A stretch of DNA of 64,000 nt, from positions 258,851,736-258,915,735 of the forward strand of contig OY294067.1 of NCBI GenBank assembly GCA_958510875.1, in the 5' to 3' direction. The position numbers and the translations under genes were made by a program. Of the stretch, positions 20,570-31,899 are shown in pieces (positions within the stretch are counted from its first letter, which is position 1; every line of letters starts with the position of its first letter). The stretch comes from Endomychus coccineus (lineage: Eukaryota > Arthropoda > Insecta > Coleoptera > Endomychidae). The notes beneath the pieces are model-generated. The model had not been told where the DNA came from. It made no database searches and was given only the letters and a program-made list of their open reading frames with translations.

Positions 20570-22715
20570 TGTTGATTATTTACTTCCGCACTAAGATCAT
20601 ATAGATGAGAAAATAAAGAATTTGACCATAATTTGGAAAATTCCAAGCGATTCAATGAAAAGAAGAGAACATTCAATATTTCCAAGCGGCAATAATTCTA
20701 GGTTAGTAGATTATTAGTAAGTTAATGTTTGGATGCACGAATCATCACTTATTTCAAAATTATCCAACGAAAACGGAAGGAGACTATGGAGTTTTTCTAC
20801 TATTGATAATTCTGATTTACATTCCTTCAGTATTACTCTAGATAAATCTAGATGTAATATTACTGACAGCCCTCTGGGGACAATTACATAGATACTCGTT
20901 CATATAATTGGCGTGTTCTATTATTTTTGCTCAAAAAGTTCATACATCATGACACATTTGTATGTGAAATGAGAATAAATAAATGGCACACCCTGCATGT
21001 TATTTCCGGTCATAAGAAATGAATAATTAGAAGGCTTAGTATTGCCAATGAATACAGATAGCATGTTCACTTACCACTTGCATATAACTGCTTTACAGCA
21101 GCATTAATAATGTTCCACCGGCAATTCGAATACAAGAATAGAATTTTTAAGTACACTTTCGAATTTCATTATAAGTCATCTATCAATGGAAGAGTCGAAA
21201 TTTATTAGATTATTCATAGCATAGAGTAACCATGTTTCGTGTTTTATTACGTTATATTTCAGGAAGAGGCAATACCCACTTTGCACATCGAATGCTCATT
21301 CATTATCATGAATTAATTTCAAACGATGTTATATAGAACCTGAAAACCAATAAAACATGCACAGAATGTCCCAACAAAAACAGTGCTCCTCGATTTTCAG
21401 TATTTAAAATGAAAATCTGAAAACAAGCTCGCACACGTCGATTTTTTCTACCCATCCCATGGAAATTCTGGGCAGTTGGACCCTTCTGTATAGTATACAT
21501 ATACAGATACGATGATGATTTATTGAGTAGGTACCAACTATCTCTTTGCTAATTGCTCTTCTTAGATCAGTATTCACTAAATGATATAGTCTGATTTTCA
21601 CGTCTTGTATATCTTTAAACATTTTTCATCCCCTGGTGGTGATTCTTACATATTGTTCTCCAGTTTATTTTGAATCAATTGTGAAAGTGATAATGAAGTA
21701 TTTTGCAGCAATTACCTAAATCTAATAATTGAAACATTCATTTGAATAACAAGTTTAATGTACCATTTAAATTATTGATGGGTTAATTCGAGTTTAAAAT
21801 AACTTGTAATTCGATTATGAGATTCTATAGTTGGAAATAATCAATTCGTAAATTGTTGTTCATATTGTTCCAAGATTAATCGTTTTTGAATGAACATAGT
21901 AATGCAGCCAATGAAAATTATATCGTGACGTACACAGATGATAACTGAATCAACTGATGATAAGTGTGAAGCTAATATGAACAAACGTTGAGGATAATAA
22001 AAGAGACAACCTTCGGTACTAGATGTTTACTAAGGCATGTCCATTACTCACGTGAGAACATAAAAAAACAATGTAATAGAAGGCTATTCCAATCATACCA
22101 AAAAATAATAAAAAACATATTGTTGTAATAACACATATTAAAAAAAGGTGTTATCCGGATATATCACTTTTTTCACTCCCCCATCACGGAACCGAAAATA
22201 TATTGCAAACTGTAGGTAAATATGGGGGAAACATGAGATTATAACTTATATCATCATACTAATTTAGATATACAGTTTCAAAAACTGTATAATAACTCCA
22301 TACTACAGCAAAGTAGCGGAAGGTCACTGAATACATCTAAAAGAGAGAAATAAAAGAATGGTTGGGACAGCATTAAATTAAATTAAAATAACATCTTTCT
22401 TTTGGTTCTATTTATCTATATTTGCATGTTTTCTAGGAGTAAACCAAAAAAGGCTTTTCATCCCTTACTATGTGATACAAAATCTTTTCCGTTTTGTAAA
22501 ATTTAACACTATTATGTTGATATCACTTTTATTTGTAACTTCCATATTGAAATACATAACTTCAATTATATATATACTTATCGGTAGGTGGCAAAGAATT
22601 ACTGTCGGTCATTCATGAACTTAAAGAATTATTACTACAGGATTACAAGGTGAGCTACGTGTTTTCTCCTATATTTACTTTGACTACACGAAAGAAAAAA
22701 ATACAACGTTCGAAG
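20570..22715. other. No recognised gene
   Basis: Short open frames only (such as 21404-21622 on the minus strand) and no repeat partners found. Very AT-rich. Confidence 0.4.
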
Positions 22716-22724
22716 ATGATCGTG

Positions 22725-24135
22725 TGGCCAGCGTTGGAATTTTGGGAGATGAGAGGGTAGAGTAGTCTTCAGATAGTAAGCCATGCGAAAAGTGGTCCTT
22801 GAATAATGAGAAATATTTGGCTCCTCCTAGAGATCAAATATTCATTTCACACAGATCGACATGAACCAGATATCCGATGTATTTTCAGCGACTTCATTAT
22901 TTTGCTTTCCATATACACATCCTTGACATACATAACCATTTCAATCATTTTTATTTGAAATTTTTCTGAAATATTTGACATTCTGATGAACAAGTTCCTC
23001 ATACCAAACTTCAATAGATCTAGTCAACAGACGATTATCAGACTTTTCTTTGCGAAACATCATTTGATATAACTTTCCTTCTCGTCTTGTACAATTTTAA
23101 CATCTGTCTAGAATTTGCGGAACAGAGAAAAGATTAAAAGTTATTTTCGAAACATACAGCACATTCTTCAATACCATTCTGTACCATTCTCATTCATCGA
23201 AAGCTTTAAGTTACACATTACTTATTCCAATACCTTTCAATTCCATAGCATCACCGATCGTGATTATTATTGGTTCTACAAGCTTCGTAAAATTAGTCAT
23301 CCATTCTCTGTGAAAGGTTATGTGTTGTGTTGCACCACAATCCTGAAACAATTGACAACTGGAATCTTCTTTTATATTAATGTCTTCTATTTTGAAGACA
23401 TGATGATTTGAATTGTTTGATGTATACTTCCTAGACCTTTCACCTTCATCACTATTATTTCTATGAGAACAATCTTTCGGACTATGATCCTTTAAATTAC
23501 AGATACTGCATGGATACTTCTTTTTGCAGTACTCTGAATATATATGGCAGGGTGTATTCTTATATTATTTCTGTACATGTCCTCACATGTATTAATCTTG
23601 ATCAGTGTTTTGTTTGATTCTGATATGAAAGCATTTTGAACTGTTGATATTGATTCATCTTCTTGTTCAATATGATGTAGTCTGTCTTCTTAAAGTCGCT
23701 TATGTTCAAGGAAGACTCTCAAATTTTTCTCCGTTCTACTGACCCTGTCCAAAGCAGCTCGAAGATTATGGAGACAAGATGCTAATATTCCGAGTATTGT
23801 TGTCATAGTCCAGCTTTCTTTGATTTCTTGACCTTCTGCAGTAAGATCTTCTGCATATTGAAGAATCAGCAAGCTATTTTCCAAAGTTAATTTATAAGCA
23901 TCATACTCGGAACAGGCAATTGTTTTGCAGACCATCAATGGTAATATCAGACTTTATACCAGAAATAGTTGTTAGTTTTGTCAATATCTGATAGGGGGAC
24001 TTAGTGTTAGCAATTCTTATTACTACGTTGTAACTAACGTTCAGACTTATTAAGGTTTGCGCTTCAATATCCTCTTTTGCCCTTACTGAACTACTGCAGT
24101 TCCTTCTGGTGCAATGGAATAATGAACATTATTTC
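22725..24135 (-). pseudogene. Ty1/copia retrotransposon gag-protease-integrase remnant
   Basis: Read on the minus strand. Gag (about 24130-23690) includes EDIEAQTLISLNVSYNV and, in an open stretch at 23938-23690, TTILGILASCLHNLRAALDR. A zinc knuckle at 23510-23469 reads CSICNLKDHSPKDC (C-x2-C-x4-H-x4-C). The protease near 23342-23322 reads DCGATQHITFHREW, where copia elements usually have DSGAT. Downstream come NLFSVPQILDR, WYEELVHQNVKYFRK (pre-integrase) and, near 22860-22800, VDLCEMN with SLGGAKYFSLF from the integrase. The domain order is right for copia. Stops and frameshifts break all parts. No reverse transcriptase is present, and no LTR pair in the matching orientation was found. Confidence 0.82.
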
Positions 24136-24278
24136 ACTAGATTCCATAAATTTACTTAATCCAATAAATTGCTCTACTTTCTCAAAAGAATCGGTACCGT
24201 GACCTAGGTATGCTACAGATATAGTGAATACAAATGTTTAGCTAATAAATATGCGAAATCAACATAAGGTCAGTAATG

Positions 24279-24554
24279 TGTTGAGTCAATGTCAACCTCC
24301 GTAAGAGGACAAGGCTTCACCTTGATACTTTGTATATAGCGAAACAGAAGCAGGGAAGGAAAGATAGTATAAAGAAGTACCCATGAATGAAGATTATGAC
24401 GATGTAATGTAACATACATGTAACTAATATTCTACGTTAATCTAAGACTGTGAATAGTGATGTTATCTACATGTATAAGTGTTACAATAAACCATAACCA
24501 ATCTTCGAGTTATTCGTATACTACCCATACCTACGGACCCTGAGAACCTGAACA
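24279..24554 (+). mobile_element. Probable solo LTR or 5' LTR remnant (276 bp)
   Basis: The segment starts TGTTGAGTC and ends CCTGAACA, giving TGTT...AACA termini. It has AATAAA near 24489. It is followed within 5 bp by TGGCGATCCTGTC, a sequence like the primer-binding region after copia-type LTRs. It lies in the opposite orientation to the gag-pol remnant, and no second copy exists in the window, so the call stays tentative. Confidence 0.45.
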
Positions 24555-25222
24555 CGACATGGCGATCCTGTCTTGAGGTTTCATCACCGTACCTTGAACT
24601 GCCAAGATATATAAACCACAGTACCTTGTCAATTTTCCGACAGATTTTCCAAATGTGATTTGACAGAATTCATAATGTTATTTTGAAATATCACAAGTTT
24701 TGATAACGAATGACACAAAAAAATTTGCAGTTTACCGAAACAGACAACGACAATTTTGTTATTCAATCCGCAAGTTGTCGACGCTATAGGAATCCTGGGT
24801 CCATAACCTGCTGGAAATATACTGAAAGATGTCAGGAGAAAAATTGTATTCAGCCGTATATCTTCATTCAATCATAATAATACGATACAATAATAATAGT
24901 ACCACACAGCCTTCTTAGTTTAAAATCAAAATAATTAAATTCAACGGGTACTAAATATTTTTTGTCCCAGCATTTTGATTATTTGAGTTACTTTCAGGCT
25001 AATTAGACTTCAAGTAACAACTTTCAAAATATTAAAAACATTATTGCATGAATAGAATTAGAGATAGGCACCACCGTTCTTTTCAAATGACAATTTTAAT
25101 TAATTAATTTTTTAATGAAACAGTACGCTCCATGAAAAAAAACTTAATTTTCAATGCAAAACATAATTCACAATGCGAGAAATCTCCTGCATAATTTATC
25201 AGAACAATTAAGATTATATTAC

Positions 25223-25345
25223 ATGAATCTTAATTTTTTTGTAACGTTGATCCTGTTAAGCTCTGGGATCGTAACTCACGGTCGCAGAATGATGGACCTT
25301 TCGACATTTGCAATAGAAAATATCCCATCAAAATACTTGAACTGA
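25223..25345 (+). CDS. Possible 40-residue secreted peptide (speculative)
   Basis: The frame starts MNLNFFVTLILLSSGIVTHG, which has the shape of a signal peptide: a hydrophobic core of about 12 residues, then small residues. It is followed by a dibasic RR and a 20-residue tail ending SKYLN. No Cys is present and no family is recognised. The larger frame opens at 25154, but the internal Met gives the better signal-peptide start. Frames this short occur often by chance, and no promoter or splice evidence supports it. Confidence 0.15.
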   Translation: MNLNFFVTLILLSSGIVTHGRRMMDLSTFAIENIPSKYLN

Positions 25346-25653
25346 CTGAATGAGGAGACTCGCATTCTCATAACTGTAATCTAGGGAATGGAGTCAAGTC
25401 GACACATAAACAACGGTTTGAAATTAAAACAAACATTTGGCGAAGAAGCCTACATATGCTTACATAATTAAATTTTCAAACTCGTACAATGTTAAATATA
25501 AATTAGCTTTACTATAGACGCGTTAAAAATAAACAAATATGAGGAGGTGGAGGTGGTCGTGCCTATTTTAATAAGTGAAGTGGCATGTTTTAATAAACCC
25601 ATCTTGATTTTTGTTTACTTTGAACGATTGTATTTATTTTAACTGTTACCAGC

Positions 25654-25677
25654 GTCGACTAGAAGACTCTAGTCGAC
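25654..25677. repeat. Short perfect inverted repeat
   Basis: GTCGACTAGA and TCTAGTCGAC face each other around a 4-bp spacer. It could form a small hairpin. No function assigned. Confidence 0.6.
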
Positions 25678-26464
25678 ACGAAGAACGTACAGGAAATGTA
25701 GCGATATGTGTGGAAATGATAGAAGTGATTTGATTTTGTTGATTTTGATCTTGGATTTTGTTTACTTGAACTTTTCTATTCATCTTAACAGTTCGAAATG
25801 TTGGATGGAATCTTCGACATGCAATGGACATTCTGAGAGAACGTTCTACAGAATTTGTTAGTTTAATATGTGATATAATTCTAATTACACAGTATTCGAT
25901 ATTTTCAACATTATACCATGAATATTACTCAAGTTGTGTCTTATTAAAACATAGATTTAATGATAAATCAAACAAGTAATGTAGATATATATATATATAT
26001 ATTAAAACATATATTACTCATTTAGATTATGCAGTATCTACAAAGCGACAAATAACAATTTAGAGTAGCTTCGAATTTACAATGTTAATTGGCATACTAA
26101 TATACAAATTCAATATCTCAGGAATATTTAAGTCAAATGTATATGATACTGTATATTAATAAAAATAGACGGGTACTGACCTGTTGCATAAATTAAAACT
26201 GCAACAATATGTTTGCAAAAGCCAGATATTTCGCAGCTTTACAGGAACAAACACATTTCCACTCCTTTACATCTTTACTTGAAATAATAAAAAATTTCTT
26301 GGGGCCGCGAAGCTTTAGAGGTTTGCAAATATAAGCTGTTAATATTTACTTTGTTTCAATTTTTTTATATTGTGTTAATTTCTGTCTTCATTTTAAGATA
26401 AAATGTCATAATTATAAGTATAAGTATGATAAAAATATTATTAAAAAATAATATTAATTACGAA

Positions 26465-26905
26465 AACCATAATATGATTAAGACGGAGTGAGCGTTAGCG
26501 AATGGAGTCTTGTATTGAATCAGGTTGTTATGGCAAAAGGTATGTTTTCGTGCAGCGGCCGAATGGTATTTCTATTTGAAATTTTGACACAGATATGATG
26601 CTCGAAATATATTGGTATAATAGTCGTACCTTCAGCCATTTTGGACTCATTGAGCAGAGTGGTTGCTCGAAATACTCGACGTTATACGCTCTGTTTCACA
26701 CGTCCTCCAGTGCAAACTATCTGGATGATTGTAGAGAAAAATATAACAACTCGTTCGGTGCCGGTCACATCTGCTGGTGCGGCACCCGACAAATGGTTAG
26801 CGCGTTCCGTCAAAATCACCTGGAAAAAGACTCTTTTCACAAATTTAACTAATACTTATACGGAAGACGGAGTTTTTCAAATGGAATTTCACTATTTTAT
26901 CGAAA
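26465..26905 (+). repeat. Dispersed repeat family R2, copy A
   Basis: It shares ordered blocks, inverted, with 55370-56055: GACGGAGTGA, CATCTGCTGGTGCGGCACCC followed by GACAAA, and CTTATACGGAAGA(C/T)GGAGT. GC content is locally higher than in the surroundings. No TIR, LTR or Pol III box was found. Overlapping open frames of 85-89 codons occur but do not show a known domain. Confidence 0.6.
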
Positions 26906-26909
26906 CATA

Positions 26910-27140
26910 ATGTCAACGGTATTTTTCTGGTTATATACATATATCATACCCAAATATTTAGAATGCAGAAGTGTCCGAAATTCTCATTCTAAGATTTGAG
27001 TGACGTCCTGGGAGTGTGAAGATGTAGTCTATTTTCTATGGTCACTCTGGGATGTAACGATAATGAAGTTAATAGTTGAACTATCTTGATGAGATCATGA
27101 ATTCGCACCATGTACCATGGTGTATATCTAATGTACCTTC
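26910..27140. other. No recognised feature
   Basis: Short spacer without motifs. Confidence 0.4.
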
Positions 27141-27142
27141 TT

Positions 27143-27630
27143 GAATATGTGCTACTATTCTGACAAATCTACATCAACCTGCGATATTTGTAATGTGCGA
27201 GTGACGCCCATAAATAATAATAAATAATGTGCAGTGGCAGCCTTTTTCATATGTTACATCTATCTAATTGAAGGTGTCTTTTTGCCCGAAGTATTACATT
27301 CATTGTCATAATATTTTTACATTGTTGCTTAATTTTACATAATGCCTAAACATATTATCAATGAATCTCTTGTTCTGATTTCATAGCATGTCCTGCTTGA
27401 ATGTATGCTACTATTCTGACAAATTTACTGCAACCTACAATATTTGGCTTGAGCGAATGATCCACATAATGTGCAGTGGCAGTCTTTTCCAGACTTTACA
27501 TTTGTCTAATTGACGGTGTTTTTCGGCACGAAGTATTACATTGAGTGTCATCATTTTTTCAAATTGTTCTCCATTTTACATAATAAACATATTGTCAATG
27601 AATCTCTTGTTTTGCTATCATAGCATGTTT
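27143..27630. repeat. Imperfect tandem duplication, period about 255 bp
   Basis: 27143-27388 and 27398-27630 share the same order of blocks: GCTACTATTCTGACAAAT, CAACCT, ATAATGTGCAGTGGCAG, GAAGTATTACATT, TCAATGAATCTCTTGTT and ATAGCATG. It is diverged, so the duplication is old. No coding sequence seen. Confidence 0.75.
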
Positions 27631-27639
27631 TCTTTGTTA

Positions 27640-28880
27640 TCTATTTTTCATTCACTGAGACCATTTTTCTGAAGGTTGCAAATTGTGGTATGAGATTTGG
27701 CTTTTTAACTGTGATATACCAGTTATATCAGTATCATCATTTTCGCCATTATCAAAACTTTAATGGATAAAATTACCATAAAATAAATTTAACTTCGAAT
27801 ATCAGATAATCTATTCTAATCTCAGTCTTACTATTGCTCTGCTACTGATTGTGATTGATGCTTTGTTGAATGAGGACTAGACTGTGGGTCGATGAATTGC
27901 TGCATGCTTGTATGTTATGACATGGTGAGCGCGTCTAAAGAATGACAATAGATATAATATTCACTTGTGGTCAAGCGAGAACGAGAGTAACGAGAACAAT
28001 AGCTGAGACCTTCTCTCTCTTGTTCTGGTAGTCCAGAACGAGTGCAAGAGCAGAAGTTGCTCACGCTCACCCTGAGTGCGTCAACTCTAGCTCTATGGAT
28101 TGTTCAAAAGCAAGATTATTGAAACCAAAACGATGGTTCGATATTGAACAACGAATGAAAGTACAGTGCTTGCGTACTGCGCAGCATCTTCAGAAGGATC
28201 TTTGATAGTTCTCAATATTAATCTTCTTATGGTTTTGGTTTTCCTGGATACCTTGTAGCAAAAGTATCACTGTCTGTCTGTGAAAACCTCATTACGTTCG
28301 CCATAAATCCTTAATAAATCAATAAAATGATCATTATTATACCCAAGACGAGATATATTGCACTTTATCAGATGTTGAATCTGACAGTTAACAACTTCAA
28401 TTCATTTGCCAGCCAAACATGGCGTCGGCAGATATCCACAGCTTATACTAGACATTATGGGATTTCGGTATAGGGAAGTGGGTTAGAACTGGGGATTGAT
28501 TTCATAATAGAATTGAATGCTTAGAAGAATAACTAGGGTTCCCATTCCAAAAATTTGAGATTTTCAATATTTCTTATCCACTTGCTGCATTTCTGCGCAG
28601 CCTGGAAATTATTGAGTGAGTATGTTAATGAGAAAACGGTCAACCTTGAACATTCATGATCCAGTCACTGCATATCAATCATGAGAGGAATTAGAAAATC
28701 TTCTGCAATATCGGGTGCCCCATTGAAAATAACCAAGGTGACGTCACTTAGGAAGAAACCGGAAGTGTCATAATAACGAAAATATTTTTATTGGATTGTT
28801 ATTGTTTCCTTCACCGTTTCCAGAAATTTCCAGATCGTTAGTAGATATTGTAATTATGAATAATATTTTATTAAATATTA
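27640..28880. other. No recognised gene
   Basis: Contains a stretch rich in GAGAACGAG and its complement near 27975-28050, but no open frame or repeat of known type. Confidence 0.4.
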
Positions 28881-28884
28881 TGTA

Positions 28885-29517
28885 CGGTGAGGCAAAAAGA
28901 TGTTAACACTGTATGCGAGACTAAATATTTTGGAACGATTTTTTTTTTCGTAAGTTAAAACATGGCGTCCTGATATTCCATTGAGGAACGAAGGAAGATA
29001 GCTGCCTGGATAGAGGTCTTTCAGTGATCTAATATCGTACAAGAAAAATGCAAGGCCTGGACCGGAGAGGATGCACCATTGCGCCTGACAATTAGTAGGA
29101 TCTACGAGAAGTTTGTATGGACGAGGTCCGTTCAAGACGATTGCAAGGGAAACAGCGGTAGAAAGAGATATGTCCGAACTGGAGGAAATACCATTCTCAT
29201 CCAGTCAGCGATGGTAGCCTGCCCAACCAAGTCCCAGCGCAGACTTTCATGAGAAACTAACATTTCGTAAAGGTCACTGGTTGACACATTGGTGACCTGA
29301 AGCATCGCATCACTCAAATGATCGCTGAAATTCCTGCCCAAATGGTCCAGAGGGTCTTACATATAACAATGGACAGACAACATAAGTGTATTGAGAGTGA
29401 TGAGGGTCAAATTAAAACCCTGTAACCAAATCTCTACCTTGTAATTTAAAGTGATATGAAAGATGTTAACATTAAATTGGTGTTTAACGCATTTGATGTT
29501 GACATCTTTTCGCAACA
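28885..29517 (+). mobile_element. DUF4817-type Tc1/mariner-superfamily transposon, internally deleted (633 bp)
   Basis: The left end (GGTGAGGCAAAAAGATGTTAACA) mirrors the right end (inverted: TGTTGCGAAAAGATGTCAACA) with a few gaps. TA is found at 28883-28884 and 29518-29519. Only the N-terminal part of a transposase remains inside. It abuts the next MITE so tightly that both share one TA. Confidence 0.7.
28965..29400 (+). pseudogene. Transposase N-terminal HTH remnant (DUF4817-like)
   Basis: Plus-strand frames read QEKCKAWTGEDAPLRLTISR, then IYEKFVWTRSVQDDCKGNSG, RKRYVRTGGN, ACPTKSQRRLS and ETNIS. This is the first helix-turn-helix region and linker of the DUF4817/Tc3-like transposases, related to the 17.5-kb transposase but from another family. 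The catalytic domain is missing. An in-frame stop precedes NIVQEK and a frameshift follows SLRWD-like sequence. Confidence 0.65.
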
Positions 29518-29519
29518 TA

Positions 29520-29711
29520 CAGGATACTTATTAAGTACTTGTACAAACTTCGAAAAATGAATCTTTGACTAATTTTAAGACAAAAAGTTCTCATGAACTT
29601 GGGTCCGCAACGGTTTAATTCTTGAGATGTAGGAATATGAACTTTTTGTCTTAAAATTAGTCAAAGATTCATTTTTCAAAGTTTGTACAAGTACTTAATA
29701 AGCACACCCTG
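29520..29711. mobile_element. 192-bp MITE with ~75-bp inverted arms, TA target
   Basis: The arms share TTATTAAGTACTTGTACAAA, then TTTGACTAATTTTAAGACAA and more, as inverted repeats around a roughly 45-bp centre. The outer tips read CAGGATAC on the left and, inverted, CAGGGTGTGC on the right. TA lies on both sides (29518-29519 and 29712-29713). It has no coding capacity and would depend on a Tc1/mariner-type transposase in trans. Confidence 0.88.
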
Positions 29712-29714
29712 TAT

Positions 29715-31885
29715 ATTACATATTCGTTTTATCATATTTATAGTACTTTGCTGACTTTTTAAGAACTACCTATATAAATTCTGAATTTATTCTATTCTGA
29801 AGTCAAACATCTGTGGGATGAAGATGACCGTTTACTCTTTGTGTCGAGATTACCCTAGGTATTTATAAAAGTTGCGAATTAGCGTGTTTCAATGTTCCCG
29901 CTGTGACAGGCACGTCTTTGGACCTTATTCAATTCAGCAGCAGCTATTTCTGAGTTAGCTTTGTCTATCATATCAAAGATCAAAGTTAAGTGATTCTGGG
30001 TCTATCATAATGTCGTATGTTCAATACAAAAATTTATAATAATAAGTTGATATAAAAGAGTAAATTTTTGATTTATTGGCAATCAATATGATAGGCACCA
30101 CAGAAACTTACGTTAACTTGATATGTGAACCAATATTATGGAAATTTCAAATTGATATACGTCTAGAACGACGGTTCATTAGTTTAATATGACGCCGCTC
30201 TTCGTGAAATTAACAGCTTGCATTCCAACATCGTCGAATTTATCACTTCTGGGCGTTTAATATTTACGATTTTCTCAAACAACACCATTAAGGAATAATT
30301 ATAGAGGAGTATCCTTGAAATTGAATAAAACTGATTTACGCCCCATAAAATTTTCGAACAATATTTTCGTCTAAATTGGAAAACGACACCCTTTAAAGTG
30401 GCAGGTGTTGGACAGGTGATATTCATCGATATCTGGTCTCTGTCAATAAACTTAATTTATATCCGCCATTATTGATACGCACTCGGTAGGGTACTAACGA
30501 CGTTTCTCCAGTTTAATATGAAATATGGTCTATAAATATCCACTTGTGTTATGATCAGGTTCTATTTAGTTCATGCCGCTGATGGCGAACGTGCTAAGTT
30601 ATTTTGTAATTTTTAAACAAGATACATCCCCATATTAGGTACACCAATTAGCAGTTGGATTATGAATTATCTACTTTCCTTTTAATCTTCCAAGATCGAC
30701 GTTCAGCAAATAACTGCTAAATTACGTGGTTCCAGTCTAGCACATAATTTGTTATATGGGATGTTCCAGCGTCGCGGTTTCATCACCAGGACGTCTTAGC
30801 GCTGGCTGATTCAGCATCGGCGGTTTCAACCGCCGAATTATTTTATTGAATGTGTAAACTCTTGAAATTATCGTTTAAGTTACGGTTTTCTATAATTAAA
30901 TGTTCCGCAGAGGTTGAATTCGATTTATTATTAAGTACGATTATTATTGAATTACGTTTTTTTGACCAATGTAAGTATATCATGGGGCAAGACCCACGGG
31001 TCAGCTCGCAAACCACATATTCGTGTTTTCTGGTAATTTATCTCAATCATTTAAACATACCAAAGAATAAATGAATGAATATAAAGGTTCGGTATCCTAT
31101 TAACAAATACTCAATAATAATATAACAACCACTTTCGAAAATGGTTGGAGAACCTAGATGTTCCAACACCATCTGCCGGAAAGCGGATGTTCCACTGAAA
31201 ATTTTATTCATAATGCCACATTGTGAATAAATTGTTATATTTATTATTATATTCATGTTTATCCTCAATCTCCAGATCATAATTTTATCTATTCAAGTCG
31301 GTTCACATTCTCAAATGTATACGGAATACTTGACTAGATTAAAAACCCAACCAAATTATGCCGTATCCCAATGTTGATTCAAGAGACGGGGACCTTGTCA
31401 CATTTTATGTTTTAAAAATGTATGAACTAGAATAAGATAAATTATTTAAAATTTAGTTTTTTTTTGAATTTGAGAACACTCTATCCTAAAAATATGGAAC
31501 TTCAGAATGTTAAAGTAACCCTTAAAGTACAGTGACTCTATACAAGACAGTGGCAACACTGTTGTCCAATTGTTGCTTGGTTCCGCCATGTTTTGTCAAA
31601 TAATGCAACTCATTTGTTTTGTACAAAGACAATACAGTTGTTCTGTGCTGAAGAGTCTTCTAGGTTATGGGTGTTTGACAGTTTTGACACTGACTGTTTA
31701 AATACTCTGTCCATATTTTATTTTCAACAATTATATATTTATGTGATTTATATGTTCTTTCCCGAGATTAGTTATGTAGGGTCATTAACTTTTAATTGAT
31801 AAGTGTTGGCTTACTGTTTTTGATGTCTTTGTTTCTCTGGTGAGTATTAACTTTCATTTTGACTATGTAAGTTGAGTTGAGTTTA
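29715..31885. other. No recognised gene
   Basis: Contains a short palindrome, GGCGGTTTCAACCGCC, at about 30820-30835 and open frames under 82 codons. No repeat partners seen. Confidence 0.4.
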
Positions 31886-31899
31886 TATTAAATAGATAG

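Larger units (their letters stand above)
24560..26460. other. Unassigned region
   Basis: Holds a possible short secreted peptide frame (25223-25345), a short inverted repeat at about 25654-25677 and a loose direct repeat of about 47 bp (25603-25648 and 25750-25796). Nothing else recognised. Confidence 0.4.
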
